Assembly (NCBI GenBank): GCA_024138025.1
Contig: JAMXBD010000402.1
Location: forward strand, 434,001-498,000
Direction: 5' to 3'
Source of the DNA: Combretum micranthum
Taxonomy: Eukaryota; Streptophyta; Magnoliopsida; Myrtales; Combretaceae
DNA: 64,000 nucleotides
Every line of letters begins with the position of its first letter. Within the stretch, counting starts at the first letter, position 1. Positions 1 to 11,647 of this stretch are shown here, piece by piece. The notes beneath the pieces are model-generated. The model had not been told where the DNA came from. It ran no database searches and worked only from the letters and a program-made list of their open reading frames with translations. The position numbers were made by a program, and so were the translations under genes.

Positions 1-103
1 ATTGTATACTCTGACATACAAGACGGCTCTCATGTTACAGGTGCACACGTGATATGATGGTTTTAGATAAATCCTGTTAGGCCCCCATATTAGAGTCGTG
101 ACA
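1..103 (+). mobile_element. 3' end of a long LTR (same family as 47512-53231)
   Basis: This stretch is nearly identical to 53131-53231, differing by a few substitutions and a small indel. Both end in GTCGTGACA, the CA end expected of an LTR. The rest of the copy lies left of the window, so its 5' end and target duplication cannot be seen. The sequence after position 103 belongs to a different LTR family, so this copy appears inserted into it. Confidence 0.8.
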
Positions 104-445
104 TCAAGTCCCCATCTATGTATAATATACAGAAATATTATATATAAGGTTACCTGAAAAGGAAGGAGTTTATAGAAATTGCTTGGTCAACCTCCTAAAA
201 TACAAACTTTACAAATATTACTCAATTATGACTAGATAACATTATATAAACACATATGGTAGTACTAACAAACACAGTACTTTAAAGTAACAAAACCAAA
301 CTTGAAATATACACGCAAGAAAACTTAGGTGCTTAATATTACATAACATAGGCTTGGAGATAGCCTCAGTCTATGCTATTACATTTCAAAATAAGGTCTT
401 GCTTTTTCTCTTTTCTGAAAAAACAAAATGGAATAGTCTATCACC

Positions 446-524
446 CTAGTCACCCCACTCATCCAAGAATGCTTCCCAATCAGTATCATAACCTATGCTA
501 TCATAGTATTCATCATCATTGATA
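446..524 (-). CDS. Putative last-exon acidic peptide in LTR copy 1
   Basis: After an acceptor-like CTACAAG the minus strand reads an open frame of about 25 codons ending in GYDTDWEAFLDEWGD and a TAG stop. The matching place in the LTR at 43758-43828 encodes GYGTDWEDSMDD and a stop, so E-x-YD-x2-GY-x-TDWE is kept although surrounding DNA has diverged. No known domain is recognised. It could be the end of a spliced LTR-encoded micropeptide, or a conserved RNA signal that happens to be open. Whether it is translated is inference. Confidence 0.4.
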
Positions 525-1379
525 CTTGTAGAGGAAAAAGTGAGCTAGGGGCTCAGTACACAACAACAATAACAAATACCAGATGGCACACAATCCTAAC
601 TAATGCGATGCAAGAAACAATAGAATTATTTATCTTTATTTAAGTAAAACATTTCAAAAATGAAGTATTCAAACTCCAATTTCAATCCTTGGGAATTTAG
701 GAGTCCCGAGTGACAGCAGCTGCTCAAGAGGTTAATATAACCAGCTTGAGTACTAATATCTCCGACATAAGTTTACAATTAATAATATCATCTAGTATTC
801 ACATTCGTTACTCAACTTTGTTTAGCTTAATCCATAAAATCACCTAGTTCAACGGTGTCCGTAAATGTGAACTAAATCATATTATTTTTCTTAAGAATAA
901 GCAAATGTTACACTAGTAGTACCATTCCTCCTATCAATTACTTGTTGAACTATTTATGAAAGTCATTGCATCATGATAGGAGTGGTTTAAGCGCCTAATC
1001 TATCATGTATACCTCGATAATAGGGTTGCCGCTCCTCAGACCGGATTCAATGGCACATGCATAAACAATTCACATAAATTTTTAAACCAATCTTTAGTTA
1101 AATTTGATTTGATAATGTTTAACATATCACTTAATAAACAAGTTACCGCGCACCTAAATAATTAGAACTATCGAGTAAATGACAGGTGTTCAAAATCGAC
1201 TGAATATAAAAATTTGTCAAAGAGCCATTTCATATAAAACATCATTAATTCATAATTAAATATCAAATCATTTCGACTTCCTTAAACTCAAATAAAATAT
1301 CAAACCATCATAACTTCACATTCACACATGTATCTATACTTACGTATCTCATTTCATTATTCAAGAACTTATCATTATT

Positions 1380-1880
1380 TTATTTTTTATGAACAGTATC
1401 AAAGAATCTGTCACGCTCATGACAAAGGCCATGATATCTATCACGAGCACCATCATGGTTGTGATATTGGGCCGTGGTGTATCCTACTACCTTGTCATGC
1501 CCATATTAAGAGATCATTCCCCCTATAACGCTCGTGATGTAGACCGTGATGATGAATACGCCCATAATAGTTTTGTTTAAATTTGTCCAAAAATCATCCG
1601 AAGGGATAACGGCCTTTGCAACAACCATAATCTAGGTCATGCCCTTTAAGAAAAAGATGTCAGAGGATATCATGGGCTGGGTAACAGCTATGATCAAACT
1701 TTAAATTTTATACAGTAGAGATAACGACCTTCGTAACGACCTTGATCAAGGCTATTTCATGTTTTACAAATGAACAGAGAAGATCACAGGCCTCATAATG
1801 CCCATGACCATTCGGAAAACATACTTTCGAGGAGATAACGGCCTCAAACAAGCCCATTATGAATAGGGTATTGGTCATTT
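1380..1880 (-). repeat. Degenerate short repeats inside LTR copy 1
   Basis: Words such as GATAACGGCCT, CATGCCCAT and TCACGAGCAC recur every 30-80 bases in imperfect copies. The block sits in the intron-like interval of this LTR. The other two copies carry different repeats in the corresponding interval. Short open frames here are by-products of the repeats and resemble no protein. Confidence 0.5.
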
Positions 1881-3000
1881 GTTACTTGTTTCAAAAATTT
1901 CAAAGTTCTATATCCTCTAACTCTTTACTAAGACCTTACTTGTTTATAAAAACATATCAAAACTAACATATAATCACAATAGCAAATACTATCAAGTTCT
2001 CTTGCACTCATTTGCTCATTTCATATATATATATGTACAATAATCTTAACCTAAAACATAAATCTATCATTCATGCTTGTAGAATTCTACCATCACTCTA
2101 ATCGTTCAAGTTTTACTCATTTATTACTAACAACATCAGCATTAATACATGCATTAACTCATTATAAACTCAAAATTCATTTCTTCAGACAGCTAAGGTA
2201 CATGTGCCTATTTGCATATCTATCCTAATTTACATGTTATGAAAGCATCTGCTTATCTAAAACACCAAAATCCCACTCCTATTCAACAATTAACATCAAC
2301 TAGAAACTATAATTGAACATAATTTGCAAGAAATCACTTTACTTACTTTTATGGCTACTGGGATCAATTAAGCCTCTCTTGCTTCTTTCTTAACTTAAAT
2401 TCTTTCTCCTACTTGTTGCTTTGATTAGTTCTTTGTCTAAAAACTAGTGGGATAAGATTTAAAAGAGATTTTGACGTGTAATTTAGGGCTTGTTTGTATT
2501 TAGAAGGATGAAGAAGATGGAGAGAGAGAGAGAAATGATAGTGTTGGGTTCTGTCTTGGATTGATATTTTTGTTGTCCTTTTGACTTTTGGGCATATTTA
2601 GAAGCTTATAGAAGATGCATGGGCTTGAGCTTTGGTTGTGTGTGTGTGTGTAGGCTTGAGTTTGATTTGAAATGAAGATGAGCTTTGGGGCTTTTTCTAA
2701 AAAATCTTGCAGCTAAGAAGTTTCTCAATCATCACAAAATAAAACATATCATATTATTTTCAATATAATTCCATATATATTACTACAATCACTTAACTTC
2801 ACCAACATTAATTCAATTTTCAGATATTCCTATATTAATAATTTACCATATCATAAAATCAAATTATAATAACTTAACTATAACAATTTAAATCACAAAT
2901 CATCAATCAAATATATATTTAAATAAATTTATTTAGTAGTTTTAATTTAAGTTATTTCATTAAAAAAACAGAAAAATTGTTTATAAATTATGCATGTTAA

Positions 3001-4879
3001 AGTATTTTGTTTATCTTTATTTAATGATATTTCATGATAGTTTTGCACTAGGAAGACATATGCCATTTTATTTTATTTTTCCACAAGTGGAAAATAGCTA
3101 AATAAATTAATTACATATTAAACACTTCAATTACATATATTAATAGTTTCTTCTTTAAATTCTTCATAAATACATAATATCTATAATAATTTTTCTTCAA
3201 ATTTATTATGTTATTTATTTTATTTAGTTTAATATCTATATGAAAAAAAGATAGTTAAATATAATATATTAGATTTTATCGTGACATTTTCCACTGGAGG
3301 ATGGAAAATAATTGGCCTCTGGAGAATGGCAAAAAGTCAGGCATGGCAATAGGGAAGAATAAAAAATAACTGGTACAACATTAATGATTTAACCGGTCGT
3401 AGCCAGTTACATATTAACTAGATTGGTCCTGTGAAAATGTTCGACGGGATGATAGAATAATCCCTCAAGTCGATTAACTCTAACAAGGTTGAATATTTAG
3501 AAATATAAATTTTTGAATTAAAGCTTAAACTTGTCCCTGACCTTAAGTAAGTCAAATTCTAAAAAACTGACGTAGTGAAGGGAATGAAAAAATCACAATC
3601 CATTGATTCACACACAAATGACGTAATGTGATATTCTATTTGCTTGTTGATTTTACAAATACCTAGACCAAAGGCATCCAAAAAATCAAAACTAACAAGG
3701 TAACTTTGCTTTTTTTTTTTGAAAACTCTTAAAAGGTATACTACTTTTGGAAAAACCCCTTTTTTTTGACAATTTTAGAAAATAACTAAATGTTATTATT
3801 GTATATAAACTGAGCAAAAGATCTTTTAATACCATAGATATATATTATATATGAAAATTGTTTTTTTGATTTTGATGAAATTTCTATTTTTTAGGTTTTT
3901 AATGAAAAGAAAGCTAATATTTACCGGATATCTAAAAAATACGAAGCATGCTTGAGTTATCACGCAAGATGATTTGCCTCACAATCGCAATACAACATAT
4001 GTCAAAATAGCACATGTTAACAAAAGCCATCCAAGAAGCTGATAAACCTATACCTATATTTTTTTTTTTTTTGATTTTTATAACTTAATGCAATACTTTA
4101 TTTACTAACCATGCTAAAATTTATATCCTAAAATTTTATTTATTAATTTAACATATCCAAGAAGCCATATTCTTGATGATTTTTGGCTGAAACTCCCAAA
4201 AAATGAGCTCTGAAACTTGAGAGCAAAACTTCCATGGCGTCTCAATTTGCTGGAGAAGATGAAGCACGTGGGTCCGGGCGCATTGACTAGCTGTTAGTGC
4301 ATGCAACTCACGCGCCGAAAAAATCCTCTATCCTTGCGCTCGCATTGGATCAAACCTCTGACATTCTCCCTTGCTTTGAAACGTCTTTACCATCTATGTT
4401 GATTTGTTTCTCGATTAATTTACCCTTCTTAATATTTTCTTCTTTTTAATTTTTTTAATAAAAAAAAAACTTATTTACTAAAAAGATGGGGTTTTCTAAC
4501 TTTTTAATTTTTTAGTTTTTATATTTTTTTTGTTGAGTTTAACTATAACTAATAGATATTTTTATTTTTAATAAATTTTGATTATTATTGTATTTTTCTT
4601 CCTTTTTCGAGTTTTTTTGACATTTTGGAATTTTTCTATTTTTTTATGTTAATTTTTGTATTTTGTATTTTTTATCCTTTCATATTTTTTTGAAGGTGCA
4701 AAAATGGGGTGTCGACAATTGCCTATCATGTCTCTATAAGTTTTTTACATACATTTTTACCATTTTCATCTTTATCAAGCTTTATACTTGTACACATAGG
4801 TGTTGGTTTAGATTTGCATTTATCCATTTTAAACCTTTTCAATAATTATTTTATATATTTTTGATTGGTTGATAAAGGT
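3001..4879. other. AT-rich interval without a recognised gene
   Basis: Mostly A/T tracts and low-complexity sequence. The exception is about 4190-4400, which is richer in G+C, has a CACGTG G-box at 4265-4270 and an 18-codon open frame at 4234-4290 with a good start context (TTCCATGGCG). That patch could be a fragment of a host promoter or 5' leader, but no gene follows it. Confidence 0.5.
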
Positions 4880-4889
4880 TCCATTTTTA

Positions 4890-5560
4890 TATTGTTTGAT
4901 TTGAAAGAACAAGAAAATAATTGAGTTTCCCCATCATACTCATTTCAAACTCATTTTTCATTGACTCAACAAATTCACTTATAAAACTCAAAATTGTAGC
5001 TCCAAATTTAATGTTATCTATATAGATTTGTATAATCAATGTATCAGACTTGTGATTTTTAATAAATGAAATTGCATTAGCTTTTCCTCTTAAAAACCAT
5101 TGTTTAACAAGAAACTACTGAGTTTTTCATATGAAGCTCTAGGAGATTGCTTTAGTCCATAAACTGTATTGTTCAATTTAAAAACATGATCAGGGAATTC
5201 ATTATTTTTAAAACTAGTGGTTGCTTTACATAGACTTCTTCCTTTATAAAACCATTTAAAAAAACGTTTTTGTCATCCATTTGAAAAAGTGTAAAATTCT
5301 TATAAGCAGTAAATGTGAAAAGCATTCTTATGGATTCTTATCTAGCAATCGGGGCAAAAGTCTTATCAAAATCAGTCCCTTCTTCTTGATTATAACCTTT
5401 AGCAACTAATCTAGCATTATTTCTTGTTATTGAATCGGATTCATCAAATTTGTTTCTATAAAACCATTTGATTCTTATAATAGGTTTAATTTTAGTTTTA
5501 GGAATTCTATATATCATTCTTGGTGAATTGGATTAATTCATCTTATAGAGCAAAAAACAT
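4890..5560 (-). pseudogene. Copia reverse transcriptase fragment
   Basis: Minus-strand translation gives recognisable Copia reverse-transcriptase segments: KWFYRNKFDESDSITRNNAR, then LVAKGYNQEEGTDFDKTFAP, a decayed QMDDKNVFLNGFIKEEVYV, and an LLELHMKNS-like stretch, with stops and frameshifts between them. The catalytic YVDD region and RNase H are not recovered in one frame. It would have copied the element's RNA into DNA in virus-like particles. It is the 3' part of the element whose integrase lies at 6132-6900. No matching LTR was identified on its left. Confidence 0.85.
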
Positions 5561-6131
5561 CTTTTAAGAATTCTTCAACAATTTTTTTTTTGCTTTATTT
5601 ATGATAGAAAAATAAGATTACTTAAATTCCTTAAAGATGATACTGTTTGCACTAGATTTGAAGGTTCATGAATTATTACAGCTTTTTTATGTGCTTTTGC
5701 ATATTTCCATTCTTTAGGTAAATCATCATTAACAGATTCATGCACATCATCTAAACTATGTTCAATCTTCTTTATTACTATTTTCAAGAGAAAATCTATT
5801 CTTATAAGCACAACAACATACACATCATCATTAGAACATGCATTAGGCAATGAATCATCAAAGGCAATACGTATTGATTCTTCAATAACTAATGTTCTTT
5901 TGTTAAAAACTCTATGAGCTTTACCTATTAAAGAATATCCTAAAAAGATCCTTCATTACTCTTAGAGTCAAATTTAACTAATTGTTCTTTTCCATTATTT
6001 AAAATATAATAATTCGTGCCAAAAGGATTGAAATAAGATATGTTAGGTCTTTTGCCTTTCCAAAGTTCATAAGGATTTTTTTTTTTAAATTGGCCCTATA
6101 AAAACTTTATTTGAAATATAACGTGCAGTAT

Positions 6132-6905
6132 TTACAGCTTTAGCCTAACAATATTTTGGTAATTGTTTTCATAAAATGTGGTTCTAGCCATTTCAATTAA
6201 AGTTCTATTTTTCCTTTCGACTGCACCATTTCGTTGTAAAGTTCTAGGTGCTGAAAAAGTCTGTTCAATGCCATAATTACTACAAAACTTTTTCATTTCA
6301 TTATTTTCAAATTCTCCCCCATGATCACTTCGAACTGTAACCATGTTAAGACCTTTTTCATTTTGGAATTTATTGCAATATCTAAAAAACACATAATTAG
6401 TTTCATCTTTAGGTGTAAGGAAGAAAGTCCATGTGTATCTAGTAAAATCATCAACAATAACTAGTGTGTATTTCTTTCCTCCTAAACCTAAAGTTTGAGT
6501 GGGACTAAATAAGTCAATATGCAATAGTTTTAATGGCATAGATGTGGAAACAAAATCCTTAGACTTCAAAGGAGTCTTAGTTTGCTTTTCTTATTGACAT
6601 GCTTAGCAAATCTTGCCCATTTGAAAATTTATCTTTGGTAAACCTTTGATAAGATTCTTTTTAACGAGTTTTAAAATAATATTCGTGCTAGCATGTCCTA
6701 ATTTTCTATGTCATAACCAACTATTGTCATTTTTTATAATACAGACAAGTTCACTTGATGATTTAAAATCATTTAAATTGATTTTATAAATGTTTCTTTG
6801 TCTATATCCTTGAAAGCATGCTTGATTATTGTCAGTTTTTTCAATAGAATAATTTTTGGCAAAAAAATGTAACTTTAATCCCATTGTCACATGATTGGCT
6901 AACAT
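6132..6905 (-). pseudogene. Copia integrase core with GAG-pre-integrase remnant
   Basis: The frame at 6132-6569 is a clear Copia integrase core: LHIDLFSPTQ with the first catalytic Asp, VIVDDFTRYTW, then VRSDHGGEFEN with the second Asp, and AVERKNRTLIEMART with the catalytic Glu. The normal S/P-QQNGVVERKNR motif is altered to APRTLQRNGAVERKNR. A GAG-pre-integrase remnant (6711-6905) ends just before the usual LWHRRLGH position and is out of frame. The domain order protease, integrase, reverse transcriptase is the Copia order. Frame breaks on both sides show it is dead. Confidence 0.92.
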
Positions 6906-7169
6906 TTAGTAAATTATGTTTTAGATTATCTACAAGCAAAAAAATTTTTAATAAACAAATCTTTGTTAATGAGAATATTATCTCCACCAAAAACTGTCAA
7001 TTTTCTATTATCCTCAAAGCTTCTCCTGCCATGTGCCTAGAGCATCTCTTGTCCAAGTACCATTTTACTGCTACTTGTGGATCCCTACAAAACAAATCAT
7101 TACTTCTTTGGTACACATTTTAGTTTGGGTCTTTTTTAGTTAGGAGGAACAAGTACCTCTCTTTGGAAC

Positions 7170-8560
7170 CTAAATTAACTTGCTTTGATGATTCAAATGT
7201 GATGATTTTCTTATTGCACAATTATGTGCAATATGACCAGTTTTTCCACAATAATTAGATGTCCCATAGGTTACTTTAACAAATTTTGTTTCGTGGGATT
7301 TGCAACTATTTTCTCTATAGCCAATTTCGAATTTATTTGAATCACAAATTCTTTTTGCCATTAGTAAATTTGGTCATAGTGGCATTTGAATCATCCAAGC
7401 TATTTTGTAACATTTTATTTTCATTTTTCAAAATTTCTAGCTCTTTCATTATTATCATCACTACAGCTACTAGCACATGCAACATTGTCATTATTTTTTA
7501 AATTTTTCACTTCAATTTCCACCAAATCATTTTCAATTGTTACTTTCTCATTAATTTCTTTTAATTCATGATTTTTGCTTTTCAGCTTTTTACACTTATC
7601 ATTTACATTTTTCATTTTCTATTTTTAGATTATTTATTTCATTGTGCAGCTTTTCACTTTTAGAATTAATTTATTCATGATTAATCTAAAAATTTTCTAG
7701 TTTTTCTCCTACTTCTCTCATTAAAGATTATAACATGCTATTCTTTTTCTCAGCTTTCATTAATTTCCAACATACTTTTTTGTACATTGCATGCAACTCA
7801 GAATACAAAGGAGAAGGGGGAGATGTTACCTCATTATCTAGATCCATGAATCATACTTTTCATCATCTCACTTAAATGAATCTTTGGCTCTCTATGTTAC
7901 CATATAAGCTATTTTCTTCTTCTCCTTTGATCTCTTTTTAAGCAACGCAGTACTGATGGATGTATCCTGGCTTTTGACAATTGAAGCATATGACCACATC
8001 CTTTTTCTGGTATCTAGATGAGTTACTATCATCTTCCATCTTCTTTGCCTTTTGGTTGGGCCTCATAAATTACTTGAGCTTCTTGGCCATCAAGACAAGA
8101 TCCTCGTTTTCATCTTTATCTTCTTCATCACTAGATTCTTGTCTTGTGGCTTTTAGAGAAATAGCTTTCTTATTGGCTTTTCCTTTCCTTGTTTCTTGAT
8201 GAGCCCATGGGTTTTGAGCGCACCAAGAAACTCTTCCTTGCTTAAAGCACTTAGGTCATGTGCTTCTTCTATTACTGTCCACTTTACTTCCCAATCTTTT
8301 AGAAGTGGCCTGAGAGGTTAACAATTAATTTTTAAGTTAGAAAAGTTCTTCCTAAAAACACTAAGGATTTAAAAAATTAATAAATCTATTATGCATTTCA
8401 TTAATAAATTCATCTGGAAGCATTTTAAAATGTTGAAATTGACCACATAAAAGACATTTTAGTGTTTCTGACTCTGGATGTTGCTTCATAAGTCTTTTCA
8501 AGCTTATTTGAGATTTCTTTAGTAGTGGCACATGTGCATATTCACACATGTACATATTCT
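7170..8560 (-). pseudogene. Copia gag with two zinc-knuckle relics
   Basis: Read on the minus strand, 8361-8555 gives the capsid-like segment QFQHFKMLPDEFINEMHNRF. About 7990-8200 is an acidic and basic linker (SSDEEDKDENEDLVLMAKKL). A first zinc knuckle near 7940-7990 reads CFNCQKPGYIHQYC, with the conserved His changed to Tyr. A Lys/Glu-rich coiled-coil segment follows (7421-7720). A second knuckle-like motif at about 7215-7262 reads SNYCGKTGHIAHNC, with the first Cys lost. Two knuckles flanking a coiled coil resemble SIRE/Maximus-type Copia gag; the lineage call is inference. Several frameshifts make it non-functional. Confidence 0.85.
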
Positions 8561-8599
8561 GTTAAAATCATTTATTCATGGCAATCTCATTTAACCTAT

Positions 8600-9287
8600 T
8601 TTAGAGGCTCATTTTCTATGATATTTCATATTAACCTATTTTGGGCTTTTAAAAAGATTTTCATCTTATACTTCCAATATAGGTAATTACCCTTACATAG
8701 AAGAATAAGTATGTTTATCGCTTAGCCCTCTAGAAACCCTAGTGTATTCCAAGCCAAGATCTTTACTCTATTTGGAGTTTAAGCACAAAAATAGTAGATA
8801 GAAGCTCTATTTGAGTATTGTGCTAAAAGCCCAAATAATTATTTTTAATGTAACAAATAAAAAAAAATATAATTCGCAGTTGATAAATAACAAAAAATAT
8901 TATGTGTAAATTAAAAAGGATAGGGATAGAGAAAATCAAGACAATATTTTAACATGGAGTTTGGTCATCTTCCTACTCTCTACGGTCTACCAAATGCCTC
9001 AATTGAGGTCTTCATCACCGTTTGTATTTATTTAAGAAATTGGCTGAAGATGAGCAATTGAACCACTCAGAAAATAAAATATTTCCTCTCTCTCTAAATG
9101 CTCTTAAATGAATAGCAATAAATAAGAACGGAGCTCTAGAGTGTATTTTCTCTCTCTTTATGACTTTAAAAATTATGTACAAGAGAACAAGAAAAATAAA
9201 TATTTGTTTGATCGTAATAAAAGTCTCGTAAATGATTTTGACACTTTCTTCTTCACACTTATCACCTCACTATCTTGCTTCCAGGAC

Positions 9288-9319
<32 letters not shown>

Positions 9320-9970
9320 AAATTTCAAATATCTGTTAGAGATAACGTCTTGAGCAGCCAAGTGTTTAATGCGCTTCAACTGCTCTTTTCTTGCCACATA
9401 AGCTATATTATTTAAGCTCTTGCACCTCATATACTTGTCACGCCTAAGTTTGTCGCACCTCAACTTTGTCCTCAACAGCCTTCTCATATGTGTGCTTCTT
9501 TGAGCCTCAAATTTGATTTGTCACATCCTATGCCTTCATTATGTAGAGCCTTTGACGTGACCCACGACCAACACTGTGAGACTTTTATCTTTGTCTACCC
9601 TTGGTTTTGAACTGGTCGCGCCCTAACTCTTTAGCTCGTTAAGTCCTCAATGTGACTCGCAACAAGTATGTTCATTTCTTCAATTAGTCGTACCTTAATT
9701 ACTATGCTTGTCTAGGCCTCGACTAACCCCTCAACCACTGATTCTTCATATTTGAGATTGTCAAGCTTTGGCCTTAGCTTTCTTGTGCCTTGATCACTTG
9801 ACTTTGGCTTGCCCTTAGCAACTCCTTTTTCTACTAAAACCTATAGAAAACCCCATAAACATGCACAATATGCACACACACACACACACAGATACATATG
9901 TATATATATTTGACTAATTAAGACATCAAATGAATAGTTAATTGTGTATTATATTGTCTCATCAATATCT
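8600..9970. other. Intergenic, no recognised gene
   Basis: Nothing here resembles a protein or RNA gene. It contains an (AT)n microsatellite at about 9286-9311 and a (CA)n run near 9875-9890. The stretch at 9330-9800 is less AT-rich, with many TTGxCxC and CTTGxxxC words, but its short open frames have no recognisable homology. Confidence 0.5.
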
Positions 9971-9973
9971 ATA

Positions 9974-10372
9974 TTAAGCATAGAAGTTCAAGACATAATG
10001 CTCTTCTTCATCAACAGAAGCATAATTATCATATGCTTCATCAAGATTAAGCATTGAACTAGGGTTCTGCCAACAAGCAAGATTAAGATTCCTATTCTGA
10101 TTCACCATAAGTGCATTCATCCTCTCTGCAAGTTAATCAACTACTTTGTTTAATCGACGCTCTGCATGCAACCACTCGTCAATCATTTTTCCGATTCTCT
10201 GATCCAATTCATCACATTCATACATCTCCTCCTTTGTATGATGTTGATTCTTCTGCATCCATGGTGTCATCATACACCAAGAGTGGATGTAGTTGTAATA
10301 ACAACTGACACATTGAAAGGGATAGAAAATACCATGCTCCATTGACTCACGCACATAATATTTTTGTCGTTT
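9974..10372 (-). pseudogene. Unknown ORF broken by a single in-frame stop
   Basis: A minus-strand frame stays open from about 10372 to 10133, hits one TAA (10133-10135), then continues in the same frame for 52 codons to a TAA at 9974-9976. The first part contains QCVSCYYNYIHSWCMM and MYECDELDQRIGKMIDEWLH. The second ends with DEEEHYVLNFYA. The charged, amphipathic composition across the stop suggests one former protein of at least 130 residues whose Gln or Lys codon became TAA. There is no ATG where the frame opens, so the N-terminus is missing; the frame meets a dispersed repeat starting near 10358. I do not recognise the family; a transposon-encoded or captured protein are both possible. 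Confidence 0.45.
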
Positions 10373-10440
10373 TCAGACAAACATTTGTTGAAAAAACAAA
10401 TACTAATGAAAAATTGGTACTTTTACTTATAAAATTGACA
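10358..10440 (-). repeat. Short copy of dispersed repeat R1
   Basis: The words ATTTTTGTCGTTTTCAGACA and AATACTAATGAAAAA also occur in the same order at 10900-10985, and the second part recurs near 56100. This is a truncated third copy. Its edge coincides with the upstream end of the broken ORF at 9974-10372. Confidence 0.6.
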
Positions 10441-10884
10441 CTAAATAGGTAATTTGAAATTTTTGGGAAAATAGAGCACTAGAGTTGCTCCAAAATAATA
10501 TCATTTACCAAGTGTTTTTCTTCTTTGCCCTGAAGCGTACAATTTATATCAAAACCTAGAATTTGTAAAAAAGGAAAAAGACAAAAAAAAAACCTTAAAA
10601 AGACGTTAAATGATATTCTAAAAATATTCTTTTGAATCATGACTAAAAAATTACATTAAAAGAAATTAATGAAAATCTATTAAATATTGAATTTAAAGCT
10701 ATTAAAAGATATTAAAAAAATATTGACCGTATCAATATAAACTGCATCAAAAGCTCAAACTTATCTTATGAATTATTTGATTGGCACAAATTCAACGTCC
10801 AACCAACCTTGAAGTAAATAAATATTGTACAAAACTCTAATTGCTTTCCTATAGAATTGGCTCGGTTAAGGGCATGTTTGTTCC

Positions 10885-11285
10885 ATCATATTTTTATCAT
10901 TTTGACATCATATTTTTGTCGTTTCCAAACAGATATTTGTCAAAAAAATAAATACTAATGAAAAACTAGCAGTTTTACTCATAAAAAGAAAAAATAGATA
11001 CGATACAAATATGATACAGATAAGTTATAGATGAAATTGTAATATAGATACGACACAGATAAAAATCTAACAATCAAAACAGACTAATTGTACAATATAT
11101 ACTCTAACCTTCAGTAGTGTAGAGACCTATAAGCCTATACTGTTCTATTTATTGACATTGCTTTAAATACTACAAGTAATTAGCAAAAAAACGTCACAAA
11201 TTATGGACAACTTCCATAAGTTCTGCTTGTTTTCGTACAATCTACATTTATTAAGTAATAAACATGATAGTTCATACCATATCTA
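10885..11285 (-). repeat. Dispersed repeat R1, long copy
   Basis: About 340 bases align with 56090-56440 in the same orientation, sharing for example GATACAGATA, AGCCTATA-TGTTCTAT, ATTGACATTGCTT and TTTTCGTACAATCTACATTT. The second copy lies just downstream of the LRR gene fragment at 57600-59454. The repeat may therefore be downstream DNA of a duplicated resistance-gene locus rather than a transposon. No terminal repeats or coding are seen. Confidence 0.75.
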
Positions 11286-11521
11286 TAAGTTTTATTTTTT
11301 TAGATTAGATGGTAATACCCGCTTCCAAGCATTTTGAGAAAAAGTTCCACTCTAGTGTTTTTAAAAAAATTAACACTATACAATATATGTTGAGCAAACA
11401 AAATATTCTAAGATTACCGGCTATCTAAATGATCCAACCTATCGGTGCACTCTCACATAAAAGTTGGGCATGTTTGTTCGAACTTAAATAGAGAAACTAG
11501 ACCTTATAAATAACACTTGCG

Positions 11522-11647
11522 CTAAAACATCACAACATATACGTTCAACTCGTGTCCAATGATCTTGTGACAGCAGAGAAGATACCGCCACCCTGTCTTG
11601 GGGAAAAATTTAAAGAATCCATTCTTGATTTCCCATTCAGGATGCCC
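11522..11647 (-). pseudogene. Exon-like fragment, C-terminus of an unidentified protein
   Basis: After a good acceptor (TTATATGCAG) the minus strand is open for 41 codons in phase 0, starting GHPEWEIKNGFFKFFPKTGW, then RYLLCCHKIIGHELN, and ending VYVVMF and TAG. The composition is that of a real folded domain, and the acceptor-to-stop layout is that of a terminal exon. No upstream exon was recognised in 11660-12300. It sits about 250 bases from repeat R1, whose other copy is beside a TNL gene, so it might be the C-terminal exon of a lost TNL. That link is only inference. Confidence 0.4.

Larger units (their letters stand above)
104..3000 (-). mobile_element. LTR of acidic-peptide family, copy 1 (borders approximate)
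   Basis: On the minus strand this region shares the order of landmarks seen at 43353-46086 and 47240-56026: a transcribed-looking 5' part rich in CAAGCCC words, a GTAAGT donor (reading down from about 2346), a block of degenerate repeats, a conserved block with CAGCTGCT near 715-725, an acceptor near 525, and a short acidic reading frame. No gag-pol coding is present, so it is a solo or truncated LTR. The left border is hidden by the LTR tip at 1-103 and the right border is judged only from where similarity fades. Confidence 0.6.

Noticed and set aside
1328..1580. Two overlapping plus-strand frames of 63-66 codons
   Set aside because: They lie in a degenerate repeat block of an LTR, and their products (His- and Ile-rich) follow the repeat words; nothing resembles a protein family.
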